A DNA stretch of 64,000 bases from Dryococelus australis (taxonomy: Eukaryota; Arthropoda; Insecta; Phasmatodea; Phasmatidae): the NCBI GenBank assembly GCA_029891345.1, contig CM056993.1, forward strand, positions 275,084,900 through 275,148,899, given 5' to 3'. The notes under the pieces are model-generated. The model made no database searches, was not told the DNA's origin, and saw nothing but the letters and a program-made list of their open reading frames with translations. Of the stretch, positions 12,148 to 26,349 are shown piece by piece. The position numbers were made by a program, and so were the translations under genes. The stretch's first letter is position 1; every line of letters begins with the position of its first letter.

Positions 12148-14245
12148 AATGTTCTTGTCGGTTAGGTTTCAAGGTAACAAAACCACGGCGAGTATTACGC
12201 TGTATTAGAAAGAAACTGAGAAGCGGAAAACAAACAATTCATTTCCTAAAAAAAATTTCCCTTTCTTAATTTTTTTTTTTTGCGGAACATTACTGTGGTT
12301 TACTGACGTTGCTTGATTAAAAGAGATACGTATATATATTTACGTTATGTAGATAATGAGTTGAGCAATAATAACTCCACCAAAATGCTTCTATTTAATA
12401 TATTGATATATTATATGGACATCGATAGAGAACACTATAAAATTAGAGGGCTTAATTTATTTGTAACATATTTTGAAAAAGTATTAATAATTTTAAGATT
12501 GATTTCTTTAATTCTGGCATGAAGTATAGATTTCGAAATTCGGGCACAGATTTATTTGTTTGATTTCAATCTGCGCCACACAAAATTCAATGACGAATTC
12601 AATTCCTGGAAGAGCTAGCCTCGAGGAAATAACTGTTTATAAGACATTCGCGGTTACTTTATATATTTTTTGAAGCCCTGCTTAACTTATAATTTTGGTT
12701 ACCGATTACGTATCCTTCCACTACATGTAAACATAAACACTGTCATGTGACTTCTATGTTTTAACTGTCAAATGCTTTGTTTACTGTTTTCAGCTGTACA
12801 AAGAATTCTGTCATATTTTTCAAAGACCGTTTCTTAGGTATGTCCATAATTTACGCCTATAACCATATTTATGTCAGCCTTGTGACTTTTTAACAATGTC
12901 TCTATTGACGATAGTTCTTACGGTTATTATTTTACATTGTTAATATATTTGTTACACAGGACATAGCACGTTGCACGTAATACACGTTAATATTTTCCCC
13001 CCAACAGTGTTTAACATTGCTATAACGGCGTGGGAAGAACTGTAGTATTTACCTCCTGTTACTGATATGTGTTGGGTTATTTTGTCAAAAAGGACGGCCT
13101 TAGTTGGAATAAATACTAAGGAGCAACCAGCCTAACCAAAGAGAGTAAATTCATGCACGCAACTCGTGTCACTTATTTTATGTACGTAGCAGTAACAAAC
13201 ATAAAAGATAGTGGCGAACATGCACACAGATATACCTACACTAACATCTATTCCGATCATATCTATTTGCATAGGTACTCAGTTTGACTAGACTTAGTAC
13301 TTTTTGGGAATTGTCGCAAACATTCACATCACAAAAAAAGTAAGCACGTTACACAATTGTGTTTCAAACACCCAGGGCAAAGTTACAAATTTGGAATAAA
13401 TAAACAGACGTGACTTTCAAATTATTGATTTCGTAATAAAAACAGATAACTGTTAATACGTATAAATTTCGCGTGACCAATATTCGCAATCACTCTCTCT
13501 TTCCCACGCACACCAACACACGCACACACACACACACTGACCCAGTGTAACGTAAAGGCAAGAGTACTCTCCCATGGAAACACAGATTTATCACAACGTC
13601 GTAACTTACCTAGGCAGAGTTAAAAAAAACACTTGAGGTAGTAATCGAAAGTATTTTAAGTATGAAGGAAAATTAACTCTTCGGTCAGCCACAAACAACA
13701 CACCATGTCATATCGCCAATTGCCCCTTCTGCCAACTTCGGATTTGTAACCGTCCCACTATCACATCTAAACATATTATAATAAGTATTAAACAATTAAA
13801 ATCTCGCTTCAATTTTAAATAACAGAAATTCAAAAATAATTTCTTTTGCTGTAATAAGTATTAAATATGTTAAAGTTGAAAGCATATATAATTTTCCTGC
13901 TACTGCCAGCAGTGCGAAATTTTTCGAGAGAGAGAGAGAGTTAGAGAGAGTGTTACAAGCTCCGCTCCTACTATTAAAGTTTCTTCCTCGGACGAAAAAA
14001 TTAACACCATGTCACTAGGGCCTTGGCACCGTATTTTGCCCTGAAATTTTAACTGTATCCATGAAATGTGTTTCTATTACCGCTGCCTAAAATATAAAAT
14101 ATTTTAATAGGCAATGTTAAATTTACAAACAGTATACCAAAACTATTTCTTACTAGCCGTTGCCAATACATCTCTGCTCTCACTGTTTTAATTTATTTTG
14201 ATTACGAAATAAATATTAAAGTTATATAAGGTAATAATATAATAT
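12148..14245. other. No gene recognised
   Basis: AT-rich sequence with a CA-rich tract near 13510-13540 and a short AG repeat near 13930. Confidence 0.5.
13920..13953. repeat. (AG)n short repeat
   Basis: GAGAGAGAGAGAGAG with one interruption. Confidence 0.85.
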
Positions 14246-14350
14246 AATCACAGTGTTCCATATATGTGGTATAAAATAGGTTGACGTGTTACTCCTAGGG
14301 TGATTTTCCAAAGGTTTGTTTCAAGACATCCGTAGAAACCGTAAATTGAC
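14246..14350 (+). repeat. Dispersed repeat fragment X
   Basis: The string GGTTGACGTGTTACTCCTAG ... GTTTCAAGACATCCGTAGAA then ACCGT recurs on the minus strand at 52450-52560, and partly at 20691-20750. No ends are recognised. Confidence 0.6.
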
Positions 14351-16140
14351 TAATGTTTTAAACTGCTACATAAAAGAAAACATTGACAAATTCGAATTCC
14401 GAACGGGTAAAGTTACGGCATTTTTTCAAATGGAATCTGCCAACCTACGTAACTAAATTGCTTTTCCAGCGAAAAACTTAGCTTACTGTCAGTCTGCCAC
14501 ACAAGAAAATCAATAAAAACTCTTTTCAGTTTACCAAAAACTAAAACCGTTACATTTTCACATTCCGGGCTTGCAAAATAGCAGGCTACTGAAGTTTGTT
14601 AAATTAATCATCCTCTCACAATGTATGCCATTTTTAACTTTGAATATTTGTTCCAGCCCCATTTTAATGTTATTTGTTATTGGGCATTGCTTTAATATAC
14701 GAAGTGAGCTTATTTACATATAAAAACATTCAGAAATTAATTTTATATATAATTCCACTTTTTGTACTGTTAAAGGCTGCAAAAATTGTCTTTGGACTGG
14801 GCATTACTAGAAATAAAAAATGTGGATTAGAAAATTTAATTCTCTAATATAACTCAAATATATAATAACAATAGTATAATAAAACACTTTAAAAATGTTA
14901 TTTCAGTAAGACAAAGTTTTAGTTTTTGGTGGGTGAACCAAGACCATATTCTGTGATACAACACAAAATTATAGTCTATTCTTTTTTGTACTGCAATTAC
15001 TTAACTATTTACGGACATGTATTCGTAATTTGGAATGTTTTAAATTATAAGGTTATCTTTTCTTAGAATATTTTAAGCACATCAGGTTCTCCTAACAGTA
15101 AACTTGCCAATGACAATATGTTGACTCTCATAGTACAGCTGTTATTTAACATGTGTGTCAAATTGTATAGATTACGTAAATTAATTATTTCACTTTTGGA
15201 ACGAGTAAATCCTGCTTAAAAGCTAACTTATATCATCAAATTTGTTGCCGAGCTAGCTATCATAAATCTGAACAGTGTCTTTTAGGATTCACTTCAGTAT
15301 AATAACTTTTTTAAAGCAAGAACGAGGAGAACATTAGAAAAGCCGCCGTCGAATAGCAACTGGCAGAAAGAGACTACGCTCACAAATACGAGAATTCCGG
15401 ACCAAGTACTTTCAATAAAATGAAAGTACACGTTTTAAAAATAAACTTCCTAACGTATTTCGCAGCGGATCCGTTGAAGGTCTATTAGGGGGACTGAATA
15501 CTATATCCAAAGCCGTGGGGTGTTTTACTGTGTTGGAAATGAGGAAAATGGCATCCAAAAATAAAGCATAACTGAAAGTAGCTAGGCATCATAAAAAGAC
15601 ACATTTTACTGCTTGTTGGCACACAACCACATTGTCATAGAACCACATTTTTACATTCATAATTTTTTTAAAATTATTGTACGCGCATCACGTAGTATAT
15701 TAGGAGGAATTTTTTTGAATAATGTTTTTTTTATCTGCCTTTATACCCACCCTGCTTTTATAATTCCCGGTTCATCGGGGGCAGCTTACCTACTAAACCG
15801 ATCATCACTCATTCGTAATAAAAATACCACTAAGCTCCTACCCCTACAGTGAAAATATAACAGTGCAATGACTGCAGAATGTATGTTTTGCCGTTTACAC
15901 CTCACAAGATTTTGCAGTAATGGTAGCGAAATTATTTGGCAGTTGCTACAAAACTGTATTTTTTGTTTCGACCAAATGCATATTCTTAGGTTTACAGTTA
16001 TTTATAAGTATAACTATTGTGTAGCTACTGTAATCGGTTTCGGAACAGCCACACGAAAATACGGGAAGGTCTACATTGGTAAAAAGAGTTATTCCAGTAA
16101 CTGAATTCGAACTCAGAATCTTTCGTGCTGTAAAATGTCG
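14351..16140. other. No gene recognised
   Basis: AT-rich sequence. Frames of 78-86 residues near 15600-16200 have no motif. Confidence 0.5.
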
Positions 16141-16555
16141 TATAGGCCGTTCACGATAAACTGAGTAGTTTTGAAAGCCCTGCTTAAGATCTACTTGTAG
16201 GTACATTGTGTATTATTTCACCTTGTGTACAATTTACATTGCCATGGGCCTGCTCATTTTATTCATGCGTTGGTCGGTGAAACTGTAAAATGAATAGGCA
16301 TGTAAATATTTTATAAATTTGTTTATAATTACATTAATATGCATGAAATAAGAGAAAACAAAAGAAATCTTAACAGTATTCACGAATGTTTACCTCGCAA
16401 TTTTTATTTAACGTTCAGATATGGAACTATTTTCACTACATTGTTACCAATATCACTGACCTCATGCCACTCAGTGTGCCTTTTAAAATACGTATGACCA
16501 GGTAGGGAGAGTGACATTTTCAAAAGTGCTCACTTTATCCTGAACTGCCTTTATA
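16141..16555 (+). mobile_element. MITE-I, long subtype
   Basis: 415 bp. The left end is TATAGGCCGTTCACGATAAA followed by GAAAGCCCTGCTTAAGATCT. The right end is AGTGCTCACTTTATCCTGAA then CTGCC. Confidence 0.87.
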
Positions 16556-16989
16556 ACCAATTACACTTAAGAAGCCAGCGCGTACTTTATAATCCCAAAT
16601 TTTTATTCTCGTGTATTCCTCCCATCAGGTGTAGGGATTGTTGGATAGTTTATCAGTCAACTGTGATTGTTAAGGTTTATTGACCACCAATTAAAATGAA
16701 ATGCTTAAAAATAGATTAAAAAATATTATTGGCGAAGAAACTAAGTACAGCATTCTTGCGTACGAACGAATTTCTCCTCAAGTCCATCCCAGTCACATAT
16801 TTGCTATTCACGACGGTCAGTTGAGCTCTTTTGAAATCTGCTGTCGAAAAATGGCGCTGCCCCTACCTGGTTATACGTATTATAACAGGCAAACTGACTG
16901 GTATGCACCCAGTAACGTTAGCAGACAAAGTAGTTCCGATATATTAGGTAGACATTTGTGAATACCTAAATTATTATAGTACTTTATCT

Positions 16990-17184
16990 TTTTAATGCAT
17001 ATAATCGTAGAAATTGGCAAATTTATGATTTACGTACTCTTATAATAATTTGATAATCTCACTTGAATAACGCATGAATAAAGGGTGCAGCTCCACGGCA
17101 AATTAACTTTATAAATAGCGGAAGAATACACAACATGCATACAAGGATTTCTGAAGTGATTAGTTCACCGTGAGCAGCCTATAA
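16990..17184 (-). mobile_element. MITE-I, partial long copy
   Basis: Only about 195 bp of the right half is present, from TTTAATGCAT to TTCACCGTGAGCAGCCTATA. It abuts the next copy with only 9 bp between them. Confidence 0.75.
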
Positions 17185-17193
17185 AACAATAAC

Positions 17194-17624
17194 TATAGGC
17201 TATTCACGGTAAAATGATCACTTTGCAAAGCCATTTCTTAATATCTACTTGTATGCACGTTTTGTATTATTTCGCCTTGTGTAAGATTAACATTGTTATG
17301 GGCTTCATTACTTTATCCATGCATCGGTCAAGTGAAACTGTGAAATTATTAGAAAAGTTAACATTTAACATATGTACTTATTCTTTACATTTCGATGTAT
17401 TTAAAAAAAAAACAGGAAGCGAAAAAAATAATTTAAGTTATCAGAAATGGTTACCTAACACTTTTTATTTGACGTTAAGTTACGGAACTACTTCCAATTC
17501 ATCGTTACCAACTTTACTGGGCGCATGTCACTCGGTGCGCCCGTTAAATTACATGCAGCTAGGGGCAGTTGAATTTTTCTAAGGTCGATTTCAAAAGTTC
17601 TCACTTTATCGTGGATAGCTTTTA
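17194..17624 (+). mobile_element. MITE-I, long subtype
   Basis: 431 bp. The left end is TATAGGCTATTCACGGTAAA and the right end AGTTCTCACTTTATCGTGGA then TAGCT. The interior contains CACTCGGTGCGCCCGTTAAA, shared with other long copies. Confidence 0.87.
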
Positions 17625-19848
17625 TGTAGCGAATATCTACCCACTGAGCTCAACTTAACTTGCAGGAAAGAACACAGTGCTTGACTGCAAATTCGGTTAA
17701 GGTTTTCCGGCCAGTTTTATTATAAAGGCTGCGAAATAAGGTCGGCGCACTCTCAGAGGAAATGAATATTAAAATACCTCCAAGTAATTAATTTCTGGAG
17801 CACAACATTAAAGTTTTGCCTGAATGGAAGAAAGGAGTTTGTTGGAAGTCTCGTTTTTATTTTTACGGGAGCATACGAGAGGAGGTAATTAATTAATTTC
17901 TTCCACTCCGACTTGCAAGCTACCAGATTGTGCCCTGACTTAAAGTTTAGACGGCTTATAGAGTCAAGCGAATATTACTCGAGCACACATGAAAAGTCAC
18001 AATAAAAAGCTTCACTGATTAAACTGTAAAACGCTTTTGTGACACCGCACTCCATTAGACTAGTTTCAGTTGCAAAAATTGTACGTCTGTTTCATTTAAA
18101 CAAATAGAAATTTAAAAATATATCTATTATAAAAAAATATTAAATACATATTTGTTTATTTAGTTGTTATGTACGTCTGTTTTTACGCTTCATTATGTGT
18201 TCTTTGTAAGGGTGGGCACTGTCTCGCACTTGAATCCAAAAATTACAATTACGTTGCACGACTTCCACAGTAAGAATCTAAGTTAAAATTCAAGAAATCG
18301 CAGAAATTCTCATAAAAATTTCAGCACCTCGTATTGTATTGTTTTTTTTTTTAAATACGTTTTGGTATATCTCACCAAAACAGCGAAGTTTATACATAGA
18401 CAATGCAGGGATATCTTATGCTTAAACACTTTTTCACGATTTTCTATCTCTTTATGACCTTTCGAATGTCCTTTATTTTCTTTTCAAGAAGAACTCCACT
18501 GATAAATAACAGAAAATAAAGAGTAATAGTGATTCTACTGAAGGCTGGTTAAGCATTTTAGCAATTAAATAGGCGAGTGGGTTATTTGATACAGGAGCTC
18601 TAATTCATGTACATCCGCTATTAATGAATAAGATCTCATGTTAGTTCGACAAGTATCGTATTCCGATTTTGCATACAGATGTTGTAAACAAATAGAATAT
18701 AGCCACGCAAACTTCTGCATTATTTACTACGCTCAACTACTTGTGAACGTTTGGCAATACGGTCGTCCTTAATCTATAATATATATTCTCATACACTATT
18801 AAAATGGGATTTTTTAAAGTTAAATAGCAACGAAATTTTTTTATTTTTACTAGATTACTGACTGTCAACTTTTCAAAAAATCATTTCATATTTTAACATT
18901 ACACTGGTATTGCAGCCAGTCCTCATAAAAAGGGATCATTATTTACTTAGACGTATTTCAAAACGAGCATACCAGGCAGAATTGCTCTAGGGATTCTCAC
19001 ATAACGGATTGTCGTTTTATAACCCGGAGACATGAGGGGAATCGTGCTTTATGGAAATGGTATATCTGAACATACAGCAAACCATGACAATACAGTGTGT
19101 CGATATTATTTATGGTTGAAATGGGGTGGGATTTCTAATTTCGCGCAGCAAATTACAAAATGGAAATGTTTGACCAAACCACATTCTCCCTCACGTATAT
19201 CAGAATCAACAACTCGTCAGTGTTTGGAAGGAAAGTGATCAGGTTCGAGCTCTGTATTTTTATACCCATCTTTTCTGATTTCGCAATGCAAGTTCTCTTT
19301 GAATATTCACACTGCTGTTTGAAAATGAATGCGATGTCTACAACTGACATTAGGTTTTACTCAAACCTATAATTGTACTTCACCTATAATTTTAAATCAA
19401 ATTACATTTGGCAGGTTCTAAAAATTTGTTTATTGGCGTTTGCAAAATCCTTTTATTATTTCCACACGTTCTGGATTGCAGTGTTTCTTTTTAATGAATT
19501 AGATGTACTGTGTATGTCAGTATTATGGATGAGTCTAGAGGTTTGGCCGGCCCTTCCTGCTGGTTCTCACAAGCCATATTGAATTACTTGTTTCTAGCTT
19601 ATTTAAGTTTTTTAGCTACACTTATTTATAAACCACAGCTATACTATTCTGGAAATATTCATTGTGCTGTATAACAAACATAAGTATAGAATTTGTGTTA
19701 AGTAATTATGACGTAATTAACGCAGCATTATTTTTAAATAATCAATGGATTATTGTCGTTCCACAATTACCAGATAATTTCTAGGTAAAATTTGGCGACC
19801 AAATTGAAGAGCATCTGAAGAAATGTGAATTCATTGTAATAAAATAAA
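17625..19848. other. No gene recognised
   Basis: AT-rich sequence with only short frames. Confidence 0.5.
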
Positions 19849-20003
19849 GTTATGGCACACGGTTACTTCAAAGTTTTCTGAAGCGCTGCTGAAGTTATAC
19901 TTTCAGATTGTTCCTCCACCTAATTCTGACAAAACTTAAGTAAGCAAAAAAAAAAATCACATCAAAAGGGACAATGCATTGCTTTCATGCGCACTCAATT
20001 TAA
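19849..20003. mobile_element. MITE-III left-end fragment
   Basis: GGTTACTTCAAAGTTTTCTG, TTCAGATTGTTCCTCCACCT and CATGCGCACTCAA follow the left third of the other two copies. The rest is absent. Confidence 0.6.
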
Positions 20004-20690
20004 AAATGTCTAGCTGTCAGCCAGTTTCTTTATTTGTCGCAGTTCTTAATTTAATATTAAAATGAATGAAGAAAAATTTAATTTATTACAATAATACAGT
20101 ATTATAACGTAATAATCATTTGCAACATTACAGTCTTGGAAAAAAGTGCAATGAATTATTTCCACAACAGACAATTGCTCACTATGCAAATGCAAGTTGT
20201 TTGATGAGTTAAATTATGACTATTGGAAAATATTAATAGTCCGACAATCTACTTCAAGCGAGTTTGTATGAATTAATTAAGTCTCTTGGTCCACTCCTCT
20301 TAATCCCGCTCCTTCGGCTACTACTAAACCGAGTCACGTGTGCATCTTGAAAATATGCAAACTACATAAGGTCACACCGTCCCATCTCGTGCCTATTTCT
20401 CAGACCCTTCCACTTTCGATAAGGGATGAAATCGTTCTACTGCAGGTGGCCGGTGGAACTGTGATCATAAAGTCGTGACACGGTGTCAATCTTTCCGTGT
20501 AGTTCGAGGCTTGTTCGCCGGTTTGTGCTTGGAATTTCTGTGCAAGTAGATGAATAACTCGAATTTTATAAACCCCCCCCCCCAAAAAAAAAATCAATCA
20601 TCTGTGCTAAAGCTCGGGTCCCATCCTATTAAGCTGCACAGATGATTTCGCCTAGTAGTAGCTGGATATGACACTTCAGTACATAAGCAC

Positions 20691-20750
20691 TTACAGTCTA
20701 TTCACTGTTACTACACACTTCTTGGATCAAACCTTGGAAAATCACCCCAT
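20691..20750 (-). repeat. Dispersed repeat fragment X, short copy
   Basis: On the minus strand GGGGTGATTTTCCAAGGTTT then GATCCAAGAAG...AACAGTGAATAGAC matches the middle of 14246-14350. Confidence 0.5.
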
Positions 20751-23700
20751 GTATTACGTGCTTGATTGTTGCCTAAATAAGTCTGGTGTAACAATAGTTT
20801 CATATTTGTGTTAACATAAAAGTACCTCATTTTTCGTTTAATTGATCTTTTACTTACATTTTATCCACAAATTATAGTACTTCATTTATACTTAATACGA
20901 ATAAAATGGGTAGAAGAACAGTACGATGGCCATGCCTAGTAAGAATTAGCTCTCATGAAAAATATTATCTAACTGAGTGCGCACGAATTCGGGGCGCTGT
21001 CCCTTTGGTGTAATTTTCTAGACTCGGTAAAGCTTCGTTCGCATGAGGTGAAGGGATGTCGAAAGTAATACTTCACCAGGGTTTCAGAAAAGTTGGAAGA
21101 AATCGTGAACGGACTATGTTTTTTAATTGTAGAGAAAAAGGTATTGTGGGGGGAGGTGGAAGATATTGGCAAGTTTAAAATCATACATGTATTTGTTTTA
21201 ATATTATCACTCTTTCTTTCACTTTCTTAGACATTAAATCTCTTAATGTTAAAAATGTTAATAAACTAATTTGTACCGAAATACTGTCGCTTTTCGTTGC
21301 CGAACACTTACAAATGAAATCGGCTACATTTTACACAGAATGTGGTGAGCAGTTTTCCATAAGTTAACTGAACTAGTTCTTGATTATTGTCTGTTAGTCC
21401 ATGCTAGCTGCGCTTTGTTGTAATAGCCGACGTTTTTTCCGAACCAGACCTAAGAAATTAAGTTAGGCCAGTTATCTATCGGCTAAGAGCAGACACATAT
21501 ATCATCATCGGCACATAATTAACAGTATGAATTATGTAGCCATTAAATTAAATTTCGTGTAAAGGAAACGTTCTATAATGAGTGGGATGACGATAACTGG
21601 ATATTATTTCTAGTGCTGTATTTTCAATCGCTGTCACCATGACACTAAGATGAGCTCGTTCCCAGTCCAAATGTATCAATAACTGCCAAAAGCTAATTTT
21701 AATATTAATGGCAAACAGAAGATGGCAATTTGCAGAGTAGTGAATCTGAAGTAGATATAATTAAAAAACGTTTGAAAAGTTACAATTTGGAAAATTATCT
21801 CCCGCCATGATCGGTCCCCTGACCAAGAACCGTATGTACATAATTTATGGCGAATCTCGGCACAACGGTCCCAAAGTTGATAAGGAACGTGCACATATAC
21901 ACACAACCTCACACGCACTCAAACAAACAGCCAAGAATGAGTTCTCGTTAGCTTATATTTTCTTCCGAAATTAGGCTAAAAATCGATAATCGACTAAATT
22001 AAACTTATGTTTGTCTTTTGTTTTGTTGCTCCCAAAATACGTCTGTTATTTTATTTAAATGAGCCATTCTCTGTGCGGAGTTCAAGGTACAAAGAGCCTC
22101 AACGGAACTGCTATAAATTCATAATTAACATTTATTATTTAATTTAACATTTCAGTTCATAAGTTCATTTTCTCACTGACGCGCTCACCGTCGTGTGTTC
22201 GGCCAATTTTTAGCAGCCTTACTTTGCTTCGGCCACAGCGCCTTTCCACGTATTTGCTTTTTCACGCCACAATTCGCTGTAAGAGCAAACACCGCATAAA
22301 TTATACATTACATCTCTGAGGTAACGTATTACAGTAAAACAATGACTTATATAGTAAAGCAAGAAATCCAGAACAGAACTACGAACCTACTCCATGCAGC
22401 TAAAAGCACAAATGGATTTATGCAGAAAATAAATATGGTAATTTGCTCTCACGGCCATGTAGTCTAAACGTTAAAGCCACAGAAAGATATTTCCCCATTC
22501 AATTCAATGCCAGAACTTTATTTTAAGTCCTCCTTTTGCTATTCAAAATTTAAGTACGTATAGTCATAAACCATTTGAAATAATTGCCGAAAATATTCTA
22601 TGGGTAGTGTTGAAATAAAACAAAGAAAAAATGAGTTTTCAAATTAATGGAAATTTTTTACACAGTTCTGTTTAGTATGAATGCTCCATAGCTCTAAGAG
22701 GTTAAGTTTAGTTTAAGGCAAATATACGAAAATGTAGAGCGAACAATAAATACGTCTCCTTTATAAAATCTGTTTTTAATTCAAAATCTCACAAAACCAC
22801 CCACTTTAAATTGAAAACTGATTATAAATAGGTCGAAATACCTGACAATAATTGTTGTTACGCACATCATCATAAATCATAGACTATCACCACGTGTTGT
22901 AACAACACAATGTTTGGCAGTAACCGGCTTGTTGTTTATTTGGCTATTACATATCGTCTTCGTAGGCGTACCCAATCATTTTAAAAGAGTTGGTTTTGTT
23001 TAAGAGACAAAGATGCTGACGTGCCTGAAAAGCGTCAATAATGTAAACGCAGTTTTTTATGCGTCGGTCGCTAATTTGTGCTTTATTTTTTGAAGCTGGC
23101 CGAAATATTTCAGCTCAGCAGACGAACAAGATAACAATTTCAAAAGATTTAAGTTTTAATTAGTACATGTTTGCATTCCATTGTAAGTTTAAACTTCTAA
23201 AATTTTCAAAACTATTAAAAATTTTAGTAAATATTTTATTAATGTAAATTAGATATATTTTCATTTACAAGTCACGTGTTCTTAATTGTACGCAAGTACC
23301 CCTCCTGGTATAAATTGATTAAAATATACACACTTTTAAAAGGAGAATAGCATACATTTATAGACATACGCATACATGCATAAACTTATGTACATACCTT
23401 TCCAAGTGAAATAGGCTAAAATTTTGTTTCCTAAGTGCATTTACAGTTTTCATAAACCAAAGTAAAACGCAAATAAAACTTTGTGATATTTTGTACATGA
23501 ACACACAAAAAATATGCACTTAGTTATACCTTGAACATCCTGGATTAACAAGCAAAATTAGGAAACTATTTAAATTCCTTTAGAATACAAACTTTTTGCG
23601 TAATATAATATACTGCATCGAGTCAGCGTTGAAAAACTATTGGTAAATAGACGCCTAGATATGCTAACCTTATTAGCGTTGAGCAATTGTGCATTAGATG

Positions 23701-24789
23701 AATGCATTTCTTAAATAAACTGCTACACAAAAGTTAATAAATAACGTCTTAACCTACACGTCGTAATGAAACTATTTGTCGCATAAAATAATTGCCCTTT
23801 TTTTTTTTACAGAATTCGTTTGGATCCACTTGCAGGAGTTAAAGCTACGACATAAGATCATTAGTGTTTAATTTTTTATGGTTTAATGGTCGGTGGAAAA
23901 TGAACGTATTTGAGATTAACTATACCAAAAGTTCAGTGTGTAACTTCTTGCTATTATTAAATAACAGTTACACGCCATTATTTTCTTAGAGTGATTCCTC
24001 CCTCCCCATGGACGTGTCTGGCTGTGCTGCAAACAGGATAATATATTCGCCACAATCATATCGGAAACGATATTATTATTTAATATTGTAACTCTTAGAT
24101 ATGATTTATTAGAAGGTAAAGTAATATGACGCGTAACTCAAATTTAAAACAATATTAGTAGGACTTGATTGCCAACAGTGACAAAGGAAATATGATTTTT
24201 CCATACAGTCGATGGTTTTCCAGAGCAAAGCTAACAGTGCTGTTAAATCTGCAAGACAGTACATAGCTATTAATAAGGGCAGTATCACAGAGTACTACAA
24301 ATGATTGTTGCGAATTCAAATTAATGTATTGCATTTACAAAGTTCATTTATTAGGCCTAACTCCATGGTACAATTACATAAAAGTACCCATTGAAGAAAT
24401 ACTGAGCTCCTCAGTACGTTTTCGATGCTTAGTAAAGTGAAAATTTGTCGCTTCTGGTCACGAATTAACTGTTCGGGAAAATTCGTCAATGTTCGTATTC
24501 ACGAATTTCGTAGGCAAGATATCTAAACTTCTTGCAAAGAGAATGACAAGGCGGGATAAGAGAACTACTTTTCTTACCTGAGTTACAAAATAAATCACAG
24601 TAGACACTTTTCTCCTGCTGATGGATCCTAAAGGCAGACGGAGAGTGCTTTCCAATGGAGTAATCTACCCAAATGTACACAATACTGAACTCATTAAGAA
24701 CTTAGTAAACACAAAATACAAAATTGTTAGCAAAATACTGTTTATGCTATATATTTAAAAAATGCATACGATAGGTAATTTTGTAAAAT
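20751..24789. other. No gene or repeat recognised
   Basis: About 4 kb of AT-rich sequence. I see no repeat shared with the rest of the window and no coding signal. Confidence 0.5.
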
Positions 24790-25260
24790 ATTTTGGTGGA
24801 ATATTTAGCATCACTGCCCCATTTCAGCGACCGTGCCTTGACCAGTGTGACATCCATAGGAGCAATCCCTCTTGGAGTTAACAGTCGAGAAGACTCCTTC
24901 GGGGCTTGTCAGCTGGGTACTCAACGAAATGCCAGACTACGCATTGTGTGTTGTGGTAGTCCGGTCACAGGGATTTCCACTTCCCGCCTATCTGCCCTTA
25001 CACCCATTACAGGCCGGTCATTTCACCCGCAATTGCTCTCCACCAGGGGGGGTGGCCGAATGAGGATAGTTATTTCCGTAGTCACGGCTACCCTACGAGG
25101 CATTGGATGGGGCACAATCTGTTCGCCCATACTTACAGTCGTTCGGTATTATGCTGCTTTCGGAGCCCATTTTCAGAACTAACCACCGAAGGCCTTACAC
25201 CTACTGTAGGCTGGTTACCTCATCATCATCTTAGCTTATATGATGGGGCGGAATTCGTCA
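24790..25260. other. Higher-complexity, higher-GC segment of unknown nature
   Basis: A 129-residue plus-strand frame (24793-25182) is open but shows no domain motif or convincing splice context. The sequence contrasts with the AT-rich flanks and could be an old repeat fragment. Confidence 0.35.
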
Positions 25261-25989
25261 GACAAACTGTGCAAACTCAAGTAGGAAATTATAGCACACT
25301 TTATACCTACACTGAATTTTAAGGAAGGCGTGAGCACTTGAAAATCTATATTTAAACTGTATTTTTGCAAAATATTGGAAACGAAGAGAAATTTAATTAC
25401 AATTCTCCGAACATTACTTTATGTTAGATTGCTCTTCAACCCAAGAGTAAACTCACAAGTATCGCCCCTCGTAATGAAAATTATAGGGGTGGCCACTCTC
25501 TTTTTGCTGGAAATTTTTTACCCGATAACATAAAACAATGTCCAGAGAAATGTATTTTAATTCATTTCGTTACTGATGTTTTGCAAAAATGGAGTTTAAA
25601 TTCTCCATTTCCAAGAGTATATATAAGAAAATTTTGTACTCCAGTTAACAATAAACACGTACTGAAAATGTGTAACGTTTTCTCAACTTCCTCCTTGGAG
25701 AAATGCTGTGCGTAAAAATCTGGGCGTGGCTTTGCCTTGGGCACGTCCGTGGGTATTAATTGAATGTGTCACCGTAAGCTGATAATATTTTATTTGGGAT
25801 ACGGGAGTGAAACGAATGTAATGAAATATATACTTTGTTTCTATGGCACCAAAATCAGCATGCTACCACATCGCAGTCGCGAGATATACTGCCCAGAAAT
25901 GTTCTCTCACGTCCAACATTGCTGCATGCGTGGCGCCATCTCAAGGCTGTACTGAGTGACGTGGCGACGTAAACGTGTTATTTCTCGGC

Positions 25990-26337
25990 TTCACCTCTTT
26001 TGAAGAGATACGTCGTTTTCAGGTCATAATTTCGTATGCATAGTAATCACTGACAATGTACGATTACCGAAAATTTACATTTTACCGGTTGTTTAATATT
26101 TCTGCACGTATATTTTAAATGTGTGTCATCTGCTTGTTGTAAAATGTCGAGAACTTTCTAATAAAATATAATTATTGCCTCGACTGTTTACAACAAGCAG
26201 ATAGCACACAATTCAAAATACGTACAAAAATATTAAACAACTCAAAATGTGAATTTTCTACAATCGTAAATTATCAGTAATTACTTTTAATCCGAAATAA
26301 TGACGCGTAAACGAGGAATTTCTGCTAAAGGGGTGAA
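25990..26337. repeat. Fold-back (hairpin) element, about 348 bp
   Basis: Arms of about 160 bp include GTTGTTTAATATTTCTGCAC pairing with TACAAAAATATTAAACAAC, and ATCTGCTTGTTGTAAA with TTTACAACAAGCAGAT. The ends are TTCACCTCTTTTG and CTAAAGGGGTGAA. A TTAA MITE follows 12 bp later. Confidence 0.82.
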
Positions 26338-26349
26338 ATGGAGCCTTAA

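Noticed and set aside
17214-17582. 122-residue plus-strand frame
   Set aside because: It lies entirely inside a MITE-I element; other copies do not keep the frame.
25562-25744. Minus-strand frame with PKAKPRPDFYAQHFSKEE
   Set aside because: It looks mildly protein-like, but no family match, acceptor or donor evidence was convincing. Not reported as an exon.
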